From Nocardioides pini (GTDB lineage: Bacteria > Actinomycetota > Actinomycetes > Propionibacteriales > Nocardioidaceae), in the NCBI RefSeq assembly GCF_026712185.1, contig NZ_JAPPUX010000001.1:1054001-1118000 (forward strand): a stretch of 64,000 nucleotides of DNA, given 5' to 3'. The translations under genes and the position numbers were made by a program. Shown piece after piece: positions 9,119 through 16,356 of this stretch (its first letter is position 1; each line of letters opens with the position of its first letter). Under the pieces are notes generated by a model, which was given only the letters and a program-made list of their open reading frames with translations, did not search any database and was not told the origin of the DNA.

Positions 9119-9649
9119 TCAGGTCAGCTGGGCCTTGGCCAGTTTCGCCTCGCGGCGCGCGTCCTTGGCCACCTGCTTGGCCTCGCGGCGCACGTCGGCC
9201 GCGGCGCGGCGGGCGCGCCAGGCCAGCCCGGGCTTGCCCTCGGTGTCGACGGCGGCGAGGAGGAGGCCGCCGAGGATCGAGGTGTTCTTGTAGAACTGCA
9301 GGCGCTGGGCGTTCCTGGCCTGGGGGTCGGTCTCGTTCCAGAAGGCGTGCCCGGCGAGGGTGGTCGGCACGAGGGAGGCCGCCAGCACGCTCGCGCTGAG
9401 CCGGGGCGCGCGGCCGGTGGCCAGCGCGGCGGCGGCCAGGATCTGCGCGCCGGCGTTGATGCGGACGAGGGTGGCCGGGTCGGTGGGGATCGGCGCCTTC
9501 GGCACGGCCTGCTGTGCGACCGGCACCACCTTGTCGGTCACCTTCTTGGCCTTGGCGGCGTGGCCCTCGGTGTTGCGCAGGGCGTTGATGCCGCCGGCGA
9601 CGAAGATCGTGGCCAGCATGGGACGTGCGAGCAACCGGGTGATCGTCAT
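9119..9649 (-). CDS. DoxX-family membrane protein
   Basis: 176 residues. The N-terminus LLARPMLATIFVAGGINALR, then LVRINAGAQILAAAALATGR and FWNETDPQARNAQRLQFYKN, match the four-helix DoxX/SURF4-like fold, with the usual KN motif before the last helix. The C-terminal 40 residues are a charged Ala/Lys/Arg helix on the cytoplasmic side, longer than in many DoxX proteins. Family members are linked to redox and respiratory stress; nothing here fixes the role. A TAGACA hexamer seven bases upstream may be its -10. Confidence 0.85.
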   Translation of the reverse strand: MTITRLLARPMLATIFVAGGINALRNTEGHAAKAKKVTDKVVPVAQQAVPKAPIPTDPATLVRINAGAQILAAAALATGRAPRLSASVLAASLVPTTLAGHAFWNETDPQARNAQRLQFYKNTSILGGLLLAAVDTEGKPGLAWRARRAAADVRREAKQVAKDARREAKLAKAQLT

Positions 9650-9736
9650 GCGTCCCTGTCTACACGATGCGCGGGGAGGGCGCTCCGTCCGCAGGGGTGC
9701 GGGGTGGTCCGGGCCCGGTGCAGCGGCGACCCGCGC

Positions 9737-11569
9737 TCAGCCGAGGGGCGCGCGCCAGGTGTTGTTGCCCGCGTCGGAGTCGCTCCCCGGCGGGGTCAGC
9801 GTCGCCACCACCGAGCCGCCCTGCGGCACGACCACCTCGACCGCGACGGACGTGTCGCCGGAGACCTGGCACGTGGCGACCGTCCTGACCGCGGTGCACC
9901 GGCCGTCGGTGGTGCGGACGACCTGGGCGTCGACGCCCTCGATCCGCAGCTGGGCGCTCGCCCCGCCGAGCCCGGCCACCCGCACCACGACGGTGTACGT
10001 CGGCCGTGCCCCGCCGACGCTGCCGGACACCGAGGCGTCGGCGGCCGGAGGCTCGGACGTCGGGTCCTGCGTGGGGGAGGGGTTCGGCGTCGGGTTCGGC
10101 GTGGGGTTGGAGGTGGGGTTCGAGGTCGGGTTGGACGTCGGGTTCGAGGTCGGGTTCGAGGTGGGGTTCGAGGTCGGGTTGGACGTCGGGTTGGACGTCG
10201 GGTTGGAGGTGGGGTTGGACGTCGGGTTCGAGGTCGGGTTCGAGGTCGGGGTGCTCGTGGGGTTCGAGGTCGGGTTGTTCGTGGGGTTGTTGGTCGGGCC
10301 GTTCGTGGGGTTCGACGTCGGGCCGTTGGTCGGGTCGGAGGTCGGGTCGGATCCCGGCGTCTGGCCCGGCGTGGTGTCCGGGGCGGCGTCGCCGTCCTGC
10401 GTGGGGTCGGTGCCCTGCGTCGGGTCCGAGCCAGGCGGCGCCGTGTCGGTCGCGGGGACGGATCCCGGGGTGACGTCGACGTCACCCGGAGGGAGGACGC
10501 GCGCAGGTGGGCCGGAGCGGAGTCGGAGGCTCCTCGGCGACCGGTCGCCCGTGGTCGCGGAGGAGGCGTCGTCGGGGCTCGTCGCCAGCGAGCTCTCGGA
10601 CGTCGCCGCGCGCGTCGAGGCGGCAGGGGGTGCGTCGGTGCCGCGCAGGCCGAGGGCGACCCCGCCCGCGACGACCACGGTGCTCACCGCCACACCGGCG
10701 ACCGCGGCGGTGCCGGCGTTGCCGGTCAGCAGGTCCCGGACCCGGCCGACCACCATCCCGATGCCGACGGGCGCGGCAGCGGTCACGGCGGTGGAGCCGA
10801 GGTAGGCGGCCGCGGCACCCCCGAGGAGCAGCGGGGCGAGGAGCGCGCCGAGGTTGGAGTTGACCTCGGTCAGCTCGAGGTAGATCGCCATGCACGAGCG
10901 GCACTCGTCGAGGTGGTGCTCCACCTTGGTGGCGTCGCGACGCGACGAGGCGCCGCGGACGTAGGCGCCGAGCTGGCCGTGGGTCCAGCGGCAGGTGTCC
11001 TCGTCGAGCTCGGCGGCGTGCTGGGTCAGGAAGGCCTGGCGGAGCCCCTCGCGGGCGCGGTAGGCGAGCGCGGAGACCGAGTTGGCGCTCATCCCGAGCA
11101 TCGGTGCGATGTCGGCGGGCTTGTCGCCCTCGACCTCGGTGTGCCACAGCACGAGCTGCCAGCGCTCGGGGAGGCTGGCGAAGGCCCGGGCGGCGGCGGC
11201 GCTCTCGAAGCCCTCGACCGCCGTGTCGCGGAACGGCACGCCCGGGTCGAAGGCCTCCATGTCGTCGGTCGTGTGCAGCCGGGCCCCGGCGCGGAAACGG
11301 TCGACCTGGAGCCGGCGCACGGACGTCAGCAGGTAGGCGCGGAAGGCGAGGTCGGGGCCACCCCCGCGCTGCAGGACGCCGAGGACCTTGACGAACGCCT
11401 CGGACACGAGGTCCTCGGCGTCTCCCGCGGGGACGAGCTGGCGCGCGAGCCGACGAGCCGCGTCGACGTGGCGCTCGAACAGCGTGCCGTAGGCGTCGAT
11501 GTCCCCGCCGCGGACGGCCGAGATCAGCTCGGCGTCGCTCGGCGCCTCGACGCTGGTGGCCACGCTCAT
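9737..11569 (-). CDS. ECF sigma factor fused to zinc finger, membrane segment and repeat-rich exported tail
   Basis: 610 residues in one frame. Residues 1-190 are a sigma-70 ECF protein: region 2 (DAYGTLFERHVDAARRLARQ, AEDLVSEAFVKVL) and region 4 (RAFASLPERWQLVLWHTEVE, PMLGMSANSVSALAYRAREG). Next comes an anti-sigma-type zinc finger, VEHHLDECRSCM (HxxxCxxC), and hydrophobic stretches at LGALLAPLLLGGAAAAYLG and AVAGVAVSTVVVAGGVALGL. About 100 residues of Asn-Pro-Thr-Ser repeats follow, then a C-terminal beta domain with TYTVVVRVAGLGGASAQLRI. It looks like a sigma factor tethered to the membrane by its own anti-sigma and exported sensor or anchor. Start choice: see the five-codon frame just upstream. 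Confidence 0.85.
   Translation of the reverse strand: MSVATSVEAPSDAELISAVRGGDIDAYGTLFERHVDAARRLARQLVPAGDAEDLVSEAFVKVLGVLQRGGGPDLAFRAYLLTSVRRLQVDRFRAGARLHTTDDMEAFDPGVPFRDTAVEGFESAAAARAFASLPERWQLVLWHTEVEGDKPADIAPMLGMSANSVSALAYRAREGLRQAFLTQHAAELDEDTCRWTHGQLGAYVRGASSRRDATKVEHHLDECRSCMAIYLELTEVNSNLGALLAPLLLGGAAAAYLGSTAVTAAAPVGIGMVVGRVRDLLTGNAGTAAVAGVAVSTVVVAGGVALGLRGTDAPPAASTRAATSESSLATSPDDASSATTGDRSPRSLRLRSGPPARVLPPGDVDVTPGSVPATDTAPPGSDPTQGTDPTQDGDAAPDTTPGQTPGSDPTSDPTNGPTSNPTNGPTNNPTNNPTSNPTSTPTSNPTSNPTSNPTSNPTSNPTSNPTSNPTSNPTSNPTSNPTSNPTSNPTPNPTPNPSPTQDPTSEPPAADASVSGSVGGARPTYTVVVRVAGLGGASAQLRIEGVDAQVVRTTDGRCTAVRTVATCQVSGDTSVAVEVVVPQGGSVVATLTPPGSDSDAGNNTWRAPLG
10079..10343 (-). repeat. 12-bp coding tandem repeat (Asn-Pro-Thr-Ser units)
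   Basis: About twenty imperfect 12-bp units encode NPTS/NPTN on the minus strand inside the fused sigma gene. Third positions vary (CCG/CCC, ACC/ACG), so selection appears to act on the protein. Such Pro/Thr tails normally span the cell wall. The number of units probably varies between strains. Confidence 0.9.
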
Positions 11570-11583
11570 GGTTCGACGCTCAT
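11566..11583 (-). CDS. five-codon upstream frame coupled to the sigma start
   Basis: Minus-strand ATG at 11583 opens a frame encoding MSVEP whose TGA overlaps the ATG at 11569 (ATGA). The bases around the two ATGs (AACCATGAGCGT) are duplicated. It could be a small leader coupling translation to the sigma gene, or simply a duplication of the start region. No peptide function is claimed. Confidence 0.35.
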   Translation of the reverse strand: MSVEP

Positions 11584-11783
11584 GGTTGGACGCTTCCGGG
11601 AACCTCACCCGGCGGTCACCGGGCTCTCCGACTGTATCTCCGCCGGGGTGCCGTCGACCCCGGAAAGTGAAGAAACAGGATTTCTGGTCCGGTCCGCGTC
11701 ATGGGGGGTCATGAGCCCCGTCACACCCGTGTAACAGGTAGAGCAGGACAACGCATTGCTGGGGGACCCGGAGGGGGTATGCC

Positions 11784-12536
11784 GTGAAGATCTTCGCCAC
11801 ACGGGGGCGTCGACTCGCGGCTGCCGATCCTGGGGTGAGCGAGCCGGAGCCCACCGTCGAGCGGTCGGGGTTGCCGCACCGGTTCGAGGCTGTCGGAGAG
11901 GCGCTCACCTCAGGATCGGACGTCATCGGCGTCTGCGCCGTCGCGGGCCAGGAGCTGGCCCGCGACGGGGCGTCCGTCGAGGAGACGCTCGCCGGGCTGC
12001 GTGCCACGTGGCAGGGGGTGGCCGGCTGCGATCCGTCGTACGACGTCGTCACGGCGCTGCTCACGGCGTGGAGCGAGACCACCCTGGGCTACCTCAACCA
12101 GCTCTCCTGCGAGGACCCCCTGACCGGGCTGTCCAGCCAGGCCCACCTGCGCAGCCGGCTCTCGGAGCTCTACCGCCTCGGAGGAGGCGGGACGGACACC
12201 GGCATCGGCGGCTACGCCGTCGTCGTGTTCGAGATGCCGTCGGGCGACGACCCGTCCGACGAGCCCGGCGACCACTTCACCCGTGCCATGCGCCTGGCGC
12301 GCTCCGGCGAGCTCGCGCGTACGGCGTTCGCCCGCGACGAGACCGTCGCCCGCCTCGGCCTGCACCGGGTGGGGATCCTGACCCGGCGCGACGACCACCT
12401 CGGCCGGCGGGTCCGGGTGCTGCGCACCCTCCTCGACGGGGCCGAGCCGCACACCCCGGTGCGGGTGTGGATCGAGGGCCTCCCGTCCACCGACGCGGTG
12501 GCGGGGATGCTGCTCGACGAGCTGGCCCGCGGCTGA
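11784..12536 (+). CDS. protein with degenerate GGDEF-like domain
   Basis: 250 residues. The middle contains CEDPLTGLSSQAHLRSRLSE, which matches the DPLTGL...R..L opening of diguanylate cyclase (GGDEF) domains. The GG(D/E)EF catalytic loop is absent, and the rest (YAVVVFEMPSGDD ... LGLHRVGILTRRDDHLGRRV) keeps only the strand pattern. It is therefore probably not a cyclase but a nucleotide-binding or protein-interaction relic. The N-terminal 100 residues are a helical region of unknown type. GTG 11784 has GGAGGGGG about six bases upstream. Divergent from the membrane-tethered sigma gene with 200 bp between; a functional link is inference. Confidence 0.6.
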   Translation: MKIFATRGRRLAAADPGVSEPEPTVERSGLPHRFEAVGEALTSGSDVIGVCAVAGQELARDGASVEETLAGLRATWQGVAGCDPSYDVVTALLTAWSETTLGYLNQLSCEDPLTGLSSQAHLRSRLSELYRLGGGGTDTGIGGYAVVVFEMPSGDDPSDEPGDHFTRAMRLARSGELARTAFARDETVARLGLHRVGILTRRDDHLGRRVRVLRTLLDGAEPHTPVRVWIEGLPSTDAVAGMLLDELARG

Positions 12537-12562
12537 GCCGACCGCGGCGCCGGAGGCTCCCC

Positions 12563-12568
12563 TAGGGT
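12563..12568 (+). promoter_or_regulatory. -10 hexamer TAGGGT for the SRAP gene
   Basis: It lies seven bases before GTG 12576. It supports that GTG, not the in-frame GTG three codons upstream, as the start, and so places Cys at position 2. Confidence 0.6.
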
Positions 12569-12575
12569 GTGTCCC

Positions 12576-13328
12576 GTGTGCGGTCGCTACGCCTCGTCCC
12601 GGAGCCCGGACGACCTCGTCGAGGAGTTCGAGGTCGTCGAGACGCGCATCGCCGCGCCGCTGGCGGCCGACTACAACGTCGCGCCGACCAAGGAGGTCTA
12701 CGCGGTGGTCGAGCGGCCGCCGTCGCGGGAGTCCGGGCAGGACAGGTCCGAGCCGCAGCGGCAGCTGCGCGTGCTGACGTGGGGCCTCGTCCCGTCGTGG
12801 GCCAAGGACCCCTCGATCGGCAACCGGATGATCAACGCCCGGATGGAGACCGTCGCGGAGAAGCCTGCCTACCGCAAGGCCTTCGCCACCCGGCGGGCGC
12901 TGCTGCCGGCCGACGGCTACTTCGAGTGGTACCCGACGTCGCGCACCGACGCCCGGGGCAAGCCGGTCAAGCAGCCCTTCTTCATCCGGCCCAAGGACGG
13001 TGGGGTGCTCGCGATGGCGGGGCTCTACGAGATCTGGCGCGACCCCACCAAGGGGGAGGACGACCCGACCCGGTTCCGCTGGACGTGCACGGTGCTGACC
13101 ACCGAGGCCGAGGACTCGCTCGGCCACATCCACGACCGGATGCCGCTGATGGTCGAGCGCGAGCGCTGGCACGACTGGCTCGACCCGACCACGCCCGGTG
13201 ACACCTCGCTCCTCGTGCCCGCGGCCCCCGGCCGCCTCGAGGCCTACCCCGTGCCGACGCTGGTGAGCAACGTGCGCAACAACGGTCCCGAGCTCGTCGA
13301 GCCCCTGCCCCTCGAGGAGGTCGAGTGA
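12576..13328 (+). CDS. SRAP (YedK/HMCES) DNA-protein crosslinking shield of abasic sites
   Basis: 250 residues starting MCGRYASS. SRAP enzymes use Cys2, exposed after Met removal, to form a stable crosslink to abasic sites in single-stranded DNA. GTG 12576 gives exactly that N-terminus, while the in-frame GTG at 12567 would bury the Cys. Other signatures are YNVAPTKEVYAVV, WGLVPSWAK, NARMETVAEKPAYRKAF, LLPADGYFEWY (catalytic Glu) and GHIHDRMPLMV (catalytic His). Its stop overlaps the next gene by four bases. Confidence 0.95.
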   Translation: MCGRYASSRSPDDLVEEFEVVETRIAAPLAADYNVAPTKEVYAVVERPPSRESGQDRSEPQRQLRVLTWGLVPSWAKDPSIGNRMINARMETVAEKPAYRKAFATRRALLPADGYFEWYPTSRTDARGKPVKQPFFIRPKDGGVLAMAGLYEIWRDPTKGEDDPTRFRWTCTVLTTEAEDSLGHIHDRMPLMVERERWHDWLDPTTPGDTSLLVPAAPGRLEAYPVPTLVSNVRNNGPELVEPLPLEEVE

Positions 13329-13987
13329 AGAAGGCCTCTATCCGGTCGGTCGAGACCCCCCACGGTGAGGGCAGGCTGCACACCCGACGCGCCACGAGCC
13401 CGATCGCGACGCTGCTGCTGAGCCACGGCGCCGGGGGCGGGGTGGACGCCCGTGACCTCTGGGCGCTCGCCGACGCCCTCCCCGCCCAGGGCGTCTCGGT
13501 GGTCCTGTTCGAGCAGCCGTGGCGGGTCGCGGGCCGCAAGATCGCCACCGCGCCGCCGACCCTCGACGCGGCGCTGCGCTGCGCCGCCGACGTGATGCGC
13601 GTGCGTACGCCCCTGGTCGTGGGCGGCCGGTCGGCGGGAGCCCGCTCCGCGGCCCGTACGGCGCGCTCGCTGGGCGCGACCGGTTGCCTGGCGCTGTCCT
13701 TCCCCCTCCACGCGCCGGGGAGGACCGAGCCCACCCGGTTGCCGGAGCTGCAGGCCGTCGGCCTGCCCACGCTCGTGGTCCAGGGGGAGCGCGACCCGAT
13801 GGGCCGGCCCGAGGAGTTCCCGGGCGACCTCGAGGGCGTCGACCTGGTCGTCGTCCCGGGGGCTGACCACGCCCTCAAGGTCCCGGCGCGGGGCGAGGTG
13901 GACCAGGACGAGGCGATGGGCATCGTCGTCGAGTCGACGCTCGAGTGGCTGGTGCGCGACGTCGTCGGGAATCCCCGGCGGGGGTGA
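13325..13987 (+). CDS. alpha/beta hydrolase (KANL3/Tex30-like)
   Basis: 220 residues. LLLSHGAGGGVDARDLWALA is the oxyanion-hole strand-loop. The nucleophile elbow is VVGGRSAGARSAART (Ser in GRSAG), the acid lies in VVQGERDPMG and the His in VPGADHALKVPA. This pattern is that of the small dienelactone-hydrolase-like Tex30/KANL3 domain; the substrate is unknown. The GTG start overlaps the SRAP stop (GTGA). The 3' end carries the predicted SigR promoter of the next gene. Confidence 0.85.
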   Translation: MKKASIRSVETPHGEGRLHTRRATSPIATLLLSHGAGGGVDARDLWALADALPAQGVSVVLFEQPWRVAGRKIATAPPTLDAALRCAADVMRVRTPLVVGGRSAGARSAARTARSLGATGCLALSFPLHAPGRTEPTRLPELQAVGLPTLVVQGERDPMGRPEEFPGDLEGVDLVVVPGADHALKVPARGEVDQDEAMGIVVESTLEWLVRDVVGNPRRG

Positions 13988-13993
13988 GGTGTT
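13967..13993 (+). promoter_or_regulatory. SigR-type autoregulatory promoter
   Basis: GGGAAT (13967-13972), an 18-bp spacer and GTT (13991-13993) match the SigR/SigH consensus of actinobacteria exactly. It lies inside the end of the hydrolase gene, ten bases before GTG 14003, so the sigma gene probably activates itself under thiol stress, and its transcript would begin at or next to that GTG. Confidence 0.75.
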
Positions 13994-14002
13994 CTGGTCA
14001 GC

Positions 14003-14710
14003 GTGACTGCACTGACCCTCGATCGACCCACGGCGGTACTGTGGGAGGCGATGACTGAATCGCTCAGGGACGAGATGTCCCCACCTGCAGAGGTCGCCGT
14101 CGAGGACGAGACCCCCGACCAGCGCTCCGTGCGCTTCGAGCGTGACGCCCTGCCCTACCTCGACCAGCTCTACGGCGCGGCGATGCGGATGACCCGCAAC
14201 CCCGCCGACGCCGAGGACCTCGTGCAGGAGACCTTCGCCAAGGCCTACAGCGCCTTCCACCAGTTCAAGCCCGGCACCAACCTCAAGGCCTGGCTCTACC
14301 GGATCCTCACGAACACCTACATCAACTCCTACCGCAAGAAGCAGCGCCAGCCGCAGCAGTCGATGTCGGAGGACGTGGAGGACTGGCAGCTCGCCCGCGC
14401 GGAGTCGCACTCCTCGACCGGCCTCCGGTCCGCGGAGATGGAGGCGCTCGAGCACCTGCCCGACTCCGAGGTCAAGGACGCCCTGCAGCGCCTGCCCGAG
14501 GAGTTCCGGCTCGCGGTCTACCTCGCCGACGTCGAGGGGTTCCCCTACAAGGAGATCGCCGAGATCATGGACACCCCGATCGGCACCGTGATGTCCCGCC
14601 TGCACCGTGGGCGGCGCCAGCTGCGCGACATGCTCGCCGACTACGTGCGGGCCAACGACCTGCTGCCGGCGTCGACCGTGCCCGGACCGGGAGAGGGGAG
14701 CGAGTCGTGA
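14003..14710 (+). CDS. sigR: RNA polymerase sigma factor SigR (SigH-type ECF)
   Basis: Group ECF12-like sigma for thiol-oxidative stress. Region 2 is in [20 protein letters not shown] and [40 protein letters not shown] is typical of the family. Region 4 is [20 protein letters not shown] and [15 protein letters not shown]. Two starts are plausible: GTG 14003 (235 residues), read from the SigR promoter, and ATG 14051 (219 residues), with TACTGT eight bases upstream. In Streptomyces a longer, unstable SigR isoform is made from the self-activated promoter; the same layout is visible here. Overlaps rsrA by four bases. Confidence 0.95.
   Translation: MTALTLDRPTAVLWEAMTESLRDEMSPPAEVAVEDETPDQRSVRFERDALPYLDQLYGAAMRMTRNPADAEDLVQETFAKAYSAFHQFKPGTNLKAWLYRILTNTYINSYRKKQRQPQQSMSEDVEDWQLARAESHSSTGLRSAEMEALEHLPDSEVKDALQRLPEEFRLAVYLADVEGFPYKEIAEIMDTPIGTVMSRLHRGRRQLRDMLADYVRANDLLPASTVPGPGEGSES
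14037..14042 (+). promoter_or_regulatory. internal -10 hexamer TACTGT for short SigR
   Basis: TACTGT lies eight bases before ATG 14051 and could supply constitutive transcription of the short isoform. GGGAGG two bases from that ATG is too close to be a standard ribosome binding site. Confidence 0.4.
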
Positions 14711-14991
14711 GCAGCCACGAGCACGGCATGGGGAGCGAGAAGGAGGACTGCGTCGACTACATCGAGCGCATCGTCTACCTGATCGACAACGAGCTCGACC
14801 AGGCCGACTGCGCCGTCGTCGAGATGCACCTGCGCGAGTGCGGTCCGTGCCTCGAGCGCTACGACCTGCAGCGCGCGGTCAAGCAGCTCGTCGCGCGCTC
14901 CTGCTCCGAGCACGCGCCGGAGTCCCTGCGCGACCGCGTTCGCCTGCAGCTGCGCGAGGTGACGGTCCAGATCACCGAGGGCAACGCCTGA
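14707..14991 (+). CDS. rsrA: mycothiol-system anti-sigma-R factor, zinc redox switch
   Basis: 94 residues. The zinc-binding ZAS motif is [17 protein letters not shown] (HxxxCxxC), with further Cys in [20 protein letters not shown] and in [10 protein letters not shown]. In the family, reduced zinc protein holds SigR, and disulphide formation releases it. The GTG start overlaps the sigR stop (GTGA), keeping the two in fixed ratio. Confidence 0.95.
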   Translation: MSSHEHGMGSEKEDCVDYIERIVYLIDNELDQADCAVVEMHLRECGPCLERYDLQRAVKQLVARSCSEHAPESLRDRVRLQLREVTVQITEGNA

Positions 14992-15069
14992 GCCTCCGGG
15001 CCGACCCGATTCGCCGCCTCCGGGCGGATTTGAGACACTGCTCCGAGCACCGATTCCAGGAGGACCACC

Positions 15070-15144
15070 ATGGGCAAGACCGGACGCAAGCGCCGCGCTC
15101 GCAAGAAGAAGGGCGCGAACCACGGCAAGCGCCCCAACGCCTGA
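15070..15144 (+). CDS. 50S ribosomal protein bL37 (24 residues)
   Basis: The whole protein is 24 residues, opening with MGKTGRKRRARKKKGANHGK and closing with RPNA. It is Lys/Arg-rich and ends in the ANHGKRPN signature of the tiny actinobacterial large-subunit protein described in mycobacterial ribosomes. AGGAGG stands seven bases upstream. As in mycobacteria it follows sigR-rsrA. A strong terminator follows. It is easily missed because of its size. Confidence 0.88.
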   Translation: MGKTGRKRRARKKKGANHGKRPNA

Positions 15145-15170
15145 CGCGCACCCGCGCCGTCATCTCGTAG

Positions 15171-15196
15171 AAGTCCCCGCCACGGCGGGGACTTTT
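15171..15196 (+). terminator. Rho-independent terminator after bL37
   Basis: Ten perfect base pairs (AAGTCCCCGC / GCGGGGACTT) around a CACG loop, followed by TT. It closes the sigR-rsrA-bL37 run. Confidence 0.85.
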
Positions 15197-15223
15197 GCAT
15201 GTCCGGCCCACCCGGCGGCCCTC

Positions 15224-15847
15224 TCATGCGAGGGCGGCCACCGCGCCGTGGAGGTGCTGACGGGCCTCGGCGCGTCCGGCCGCAGCGAGCAGCAGCCACT
15301 GCACCGGTCCCTCCACCCGCCGCCCCGAGCCGGCCTGCCAGGCCACGTCGGTGGCCACGAGGTGCACGTCGCGCAGACGTGGCCCGATCGGCATGCGTCG
15401 TGACCACCACAGCACGCGCTCCAGGGCGACGACCGCGGCGTCCGCCGGCATCGGGTGGTCGAGGCCCAGCGGGACGCAGATGTCCTGCGTGTGCACCAGC
15501 ACGTCGAGCAGCGGCTCCCGCTCGGACACCAGGGGAACCGTCCGCCTCGAGCCGACGAAGCCCCGCAGCCGCTGGACGATCTCCGCGTGGCCCAGCGGGC
15601 TGCGGATCGCGGCGTCGCGGACCATCGCGTTGTAGCGGAACCCGGACCGGACGGCTGCGCCGAGGAGCTCGCGCATCCCGGCGTGGGAGAGGGCCAGGTG
15701 TGCGCCGACGTCGCGGACCGTCCACGAGGCGCACAGCGACCGGGCCTCCCACGCGTCGGCGGGCAGCCCGTCGAGGATGTCGGCGAGGGCGCTGCGCTGC
15801 GTGTCGATGTGGGTCCAGATCGTGTCGCTGTCCATGACGTCGTCCAT
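15224..15847 (-). CDS. maleylpyruvate isomerase-family mycothiol-dependent enzyme (DinB-like)
   Basis: About 207 residues. DTIWTHIDTQRSALADILDG and SLCASWTVRDVGAHLALSHA are the N-terminal metal-binding helices of the MDMPI/DinB fold; the His of AHL and later LVHTQDI would bind metal. Many paralogues transfer or use mycothiol in detoxification; the exact substrate is unknown. The start may be ATG 15847 or 15835. Divergent from a MarR regulator, with a palindrome between them, so it is the likely target of that regulator. Confidence 0.8.
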   Translation of the reverse strand: MDDVMDSDTIWTHIDTQRSALADILDGLPADAWEARSLCASWTVRDVGAHLALSHAGMRELLGAAVRSGFRYNAMVRDAAIRSPLGHAEIVQRLRGFVGSRRTVPLVSEREPLLDVLVHTQDICVPLGLDHPMPADAAVVALERVLWWSRRMPIGPRLRDVHLVATDVAWQAGSGRRVEGPVQWLLLAAAGRAEARQHLHGAVAALA

Positions 15848-15850
15848 GTG

Positions 15851-15871
15851 GTCAGAGGATCTGACTATCAT
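15851..15871. promoter_or_regulatory. MarR operator abutting the -10 element
   Basis: The perfect inverted repeat GTCAGA-GGA-TCTGAC (15851-15865) directly adjoins TATCAT (15866-15871), which is six bases before the marR GTG. The left arm ends four bases before the ATG of the divergent gene. A bound MarR dimer would block both promoters. Confidence 0.6.
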
Positions 15872-15877
15872 CGACCT

Positions 15878-16330
15878 GTGCCGGACGACTCGTCAACGGA
15901 GGACCAGCCCAACGTCGGGGTGCTGATGTATGTCGCTGCCCGCTCGCTGGAGGCGCGCGCGTACGACGCCGTGGTCGCCGCCGGCGCGGTGGACGTGACA
16001 CCCACCCAGGCCCGCCTGATGGCGCAGGTCGACCCGGACGGCACGCGGACCGTGACCCTGGCGGCCCGGGCGCGGATCACCAAGCAGTCGGCGGGGTTCC
16101 TCGTGGACCAGCTCGAGCGCGCGGGCTACGTCGAGCGCGTGCCCGACCCCGCCGACGGGCGGGCGAAGCTCGTCCGGCTGACGCGGCGCGGCCGCGCCGT
16201 GGGGGACGCCGCCGACGCCGTGGTCGCCGAGTCGCTGCGCGAGTGGGAGCAGCACCTCGGCGCGGCGCGGATGCGCGCGCTGGAGGAGACGATGCGGTTG
16301 CTGCGGCCGATCACCGACCCGTGGGCCTGA
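15878..16330 (+). CDS. MarR-family transcriptional regulator
   Basis: 150 residues. The winged helix-turn-helix runs VDVTPTQARLMAQVDPDGTR to ITKQSAGFLVDQLERAGYVE, and the wing is RVPDPADGRAKLVRLTRRGR, the DxRxxxxxLT signature. GTG 15878 is set by TATCAT six bases upstream. It probably represses itself and the divergent MDMPI-family gene through the palindrome between them. Confidence 0.92.
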   Translation: MPDDSSTEDQPNVGVLMYVAARSLEARAYDAVVAAGAVDVTPTQARLMAQVDPDGTRTVTLAARARITKQSAGFLVDQLERAGYVERVPDPADGRAKLVRLTRRGRAVGDAADAVVAESLREWEQHLGAARMRALEETMRLLRPITDPWA

Positions 16331-16356
16331 CCGACCCGCCCTTGTACGTTGGCCCC

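Noticed and set aside
10079..10343. Possible CRISPR or satellite array
   Set aside because: Unit is 12 bp without spacers, in frame and encoding NPTS within a clear gene.
7826..11734. A 1302-residue plus-strand frame across aroA and the sigma fusion
   Set aside because: Shadow reading opposite three recognised minus-strand genes; crosses their boundaries.
12567..12575. SRAP start at GTG 12567 (MCPVCGRY)
   Set aside because: It would move the catalytic Cys away from position 2; the downstream GTG fits both chemistry and the -10 spacing.
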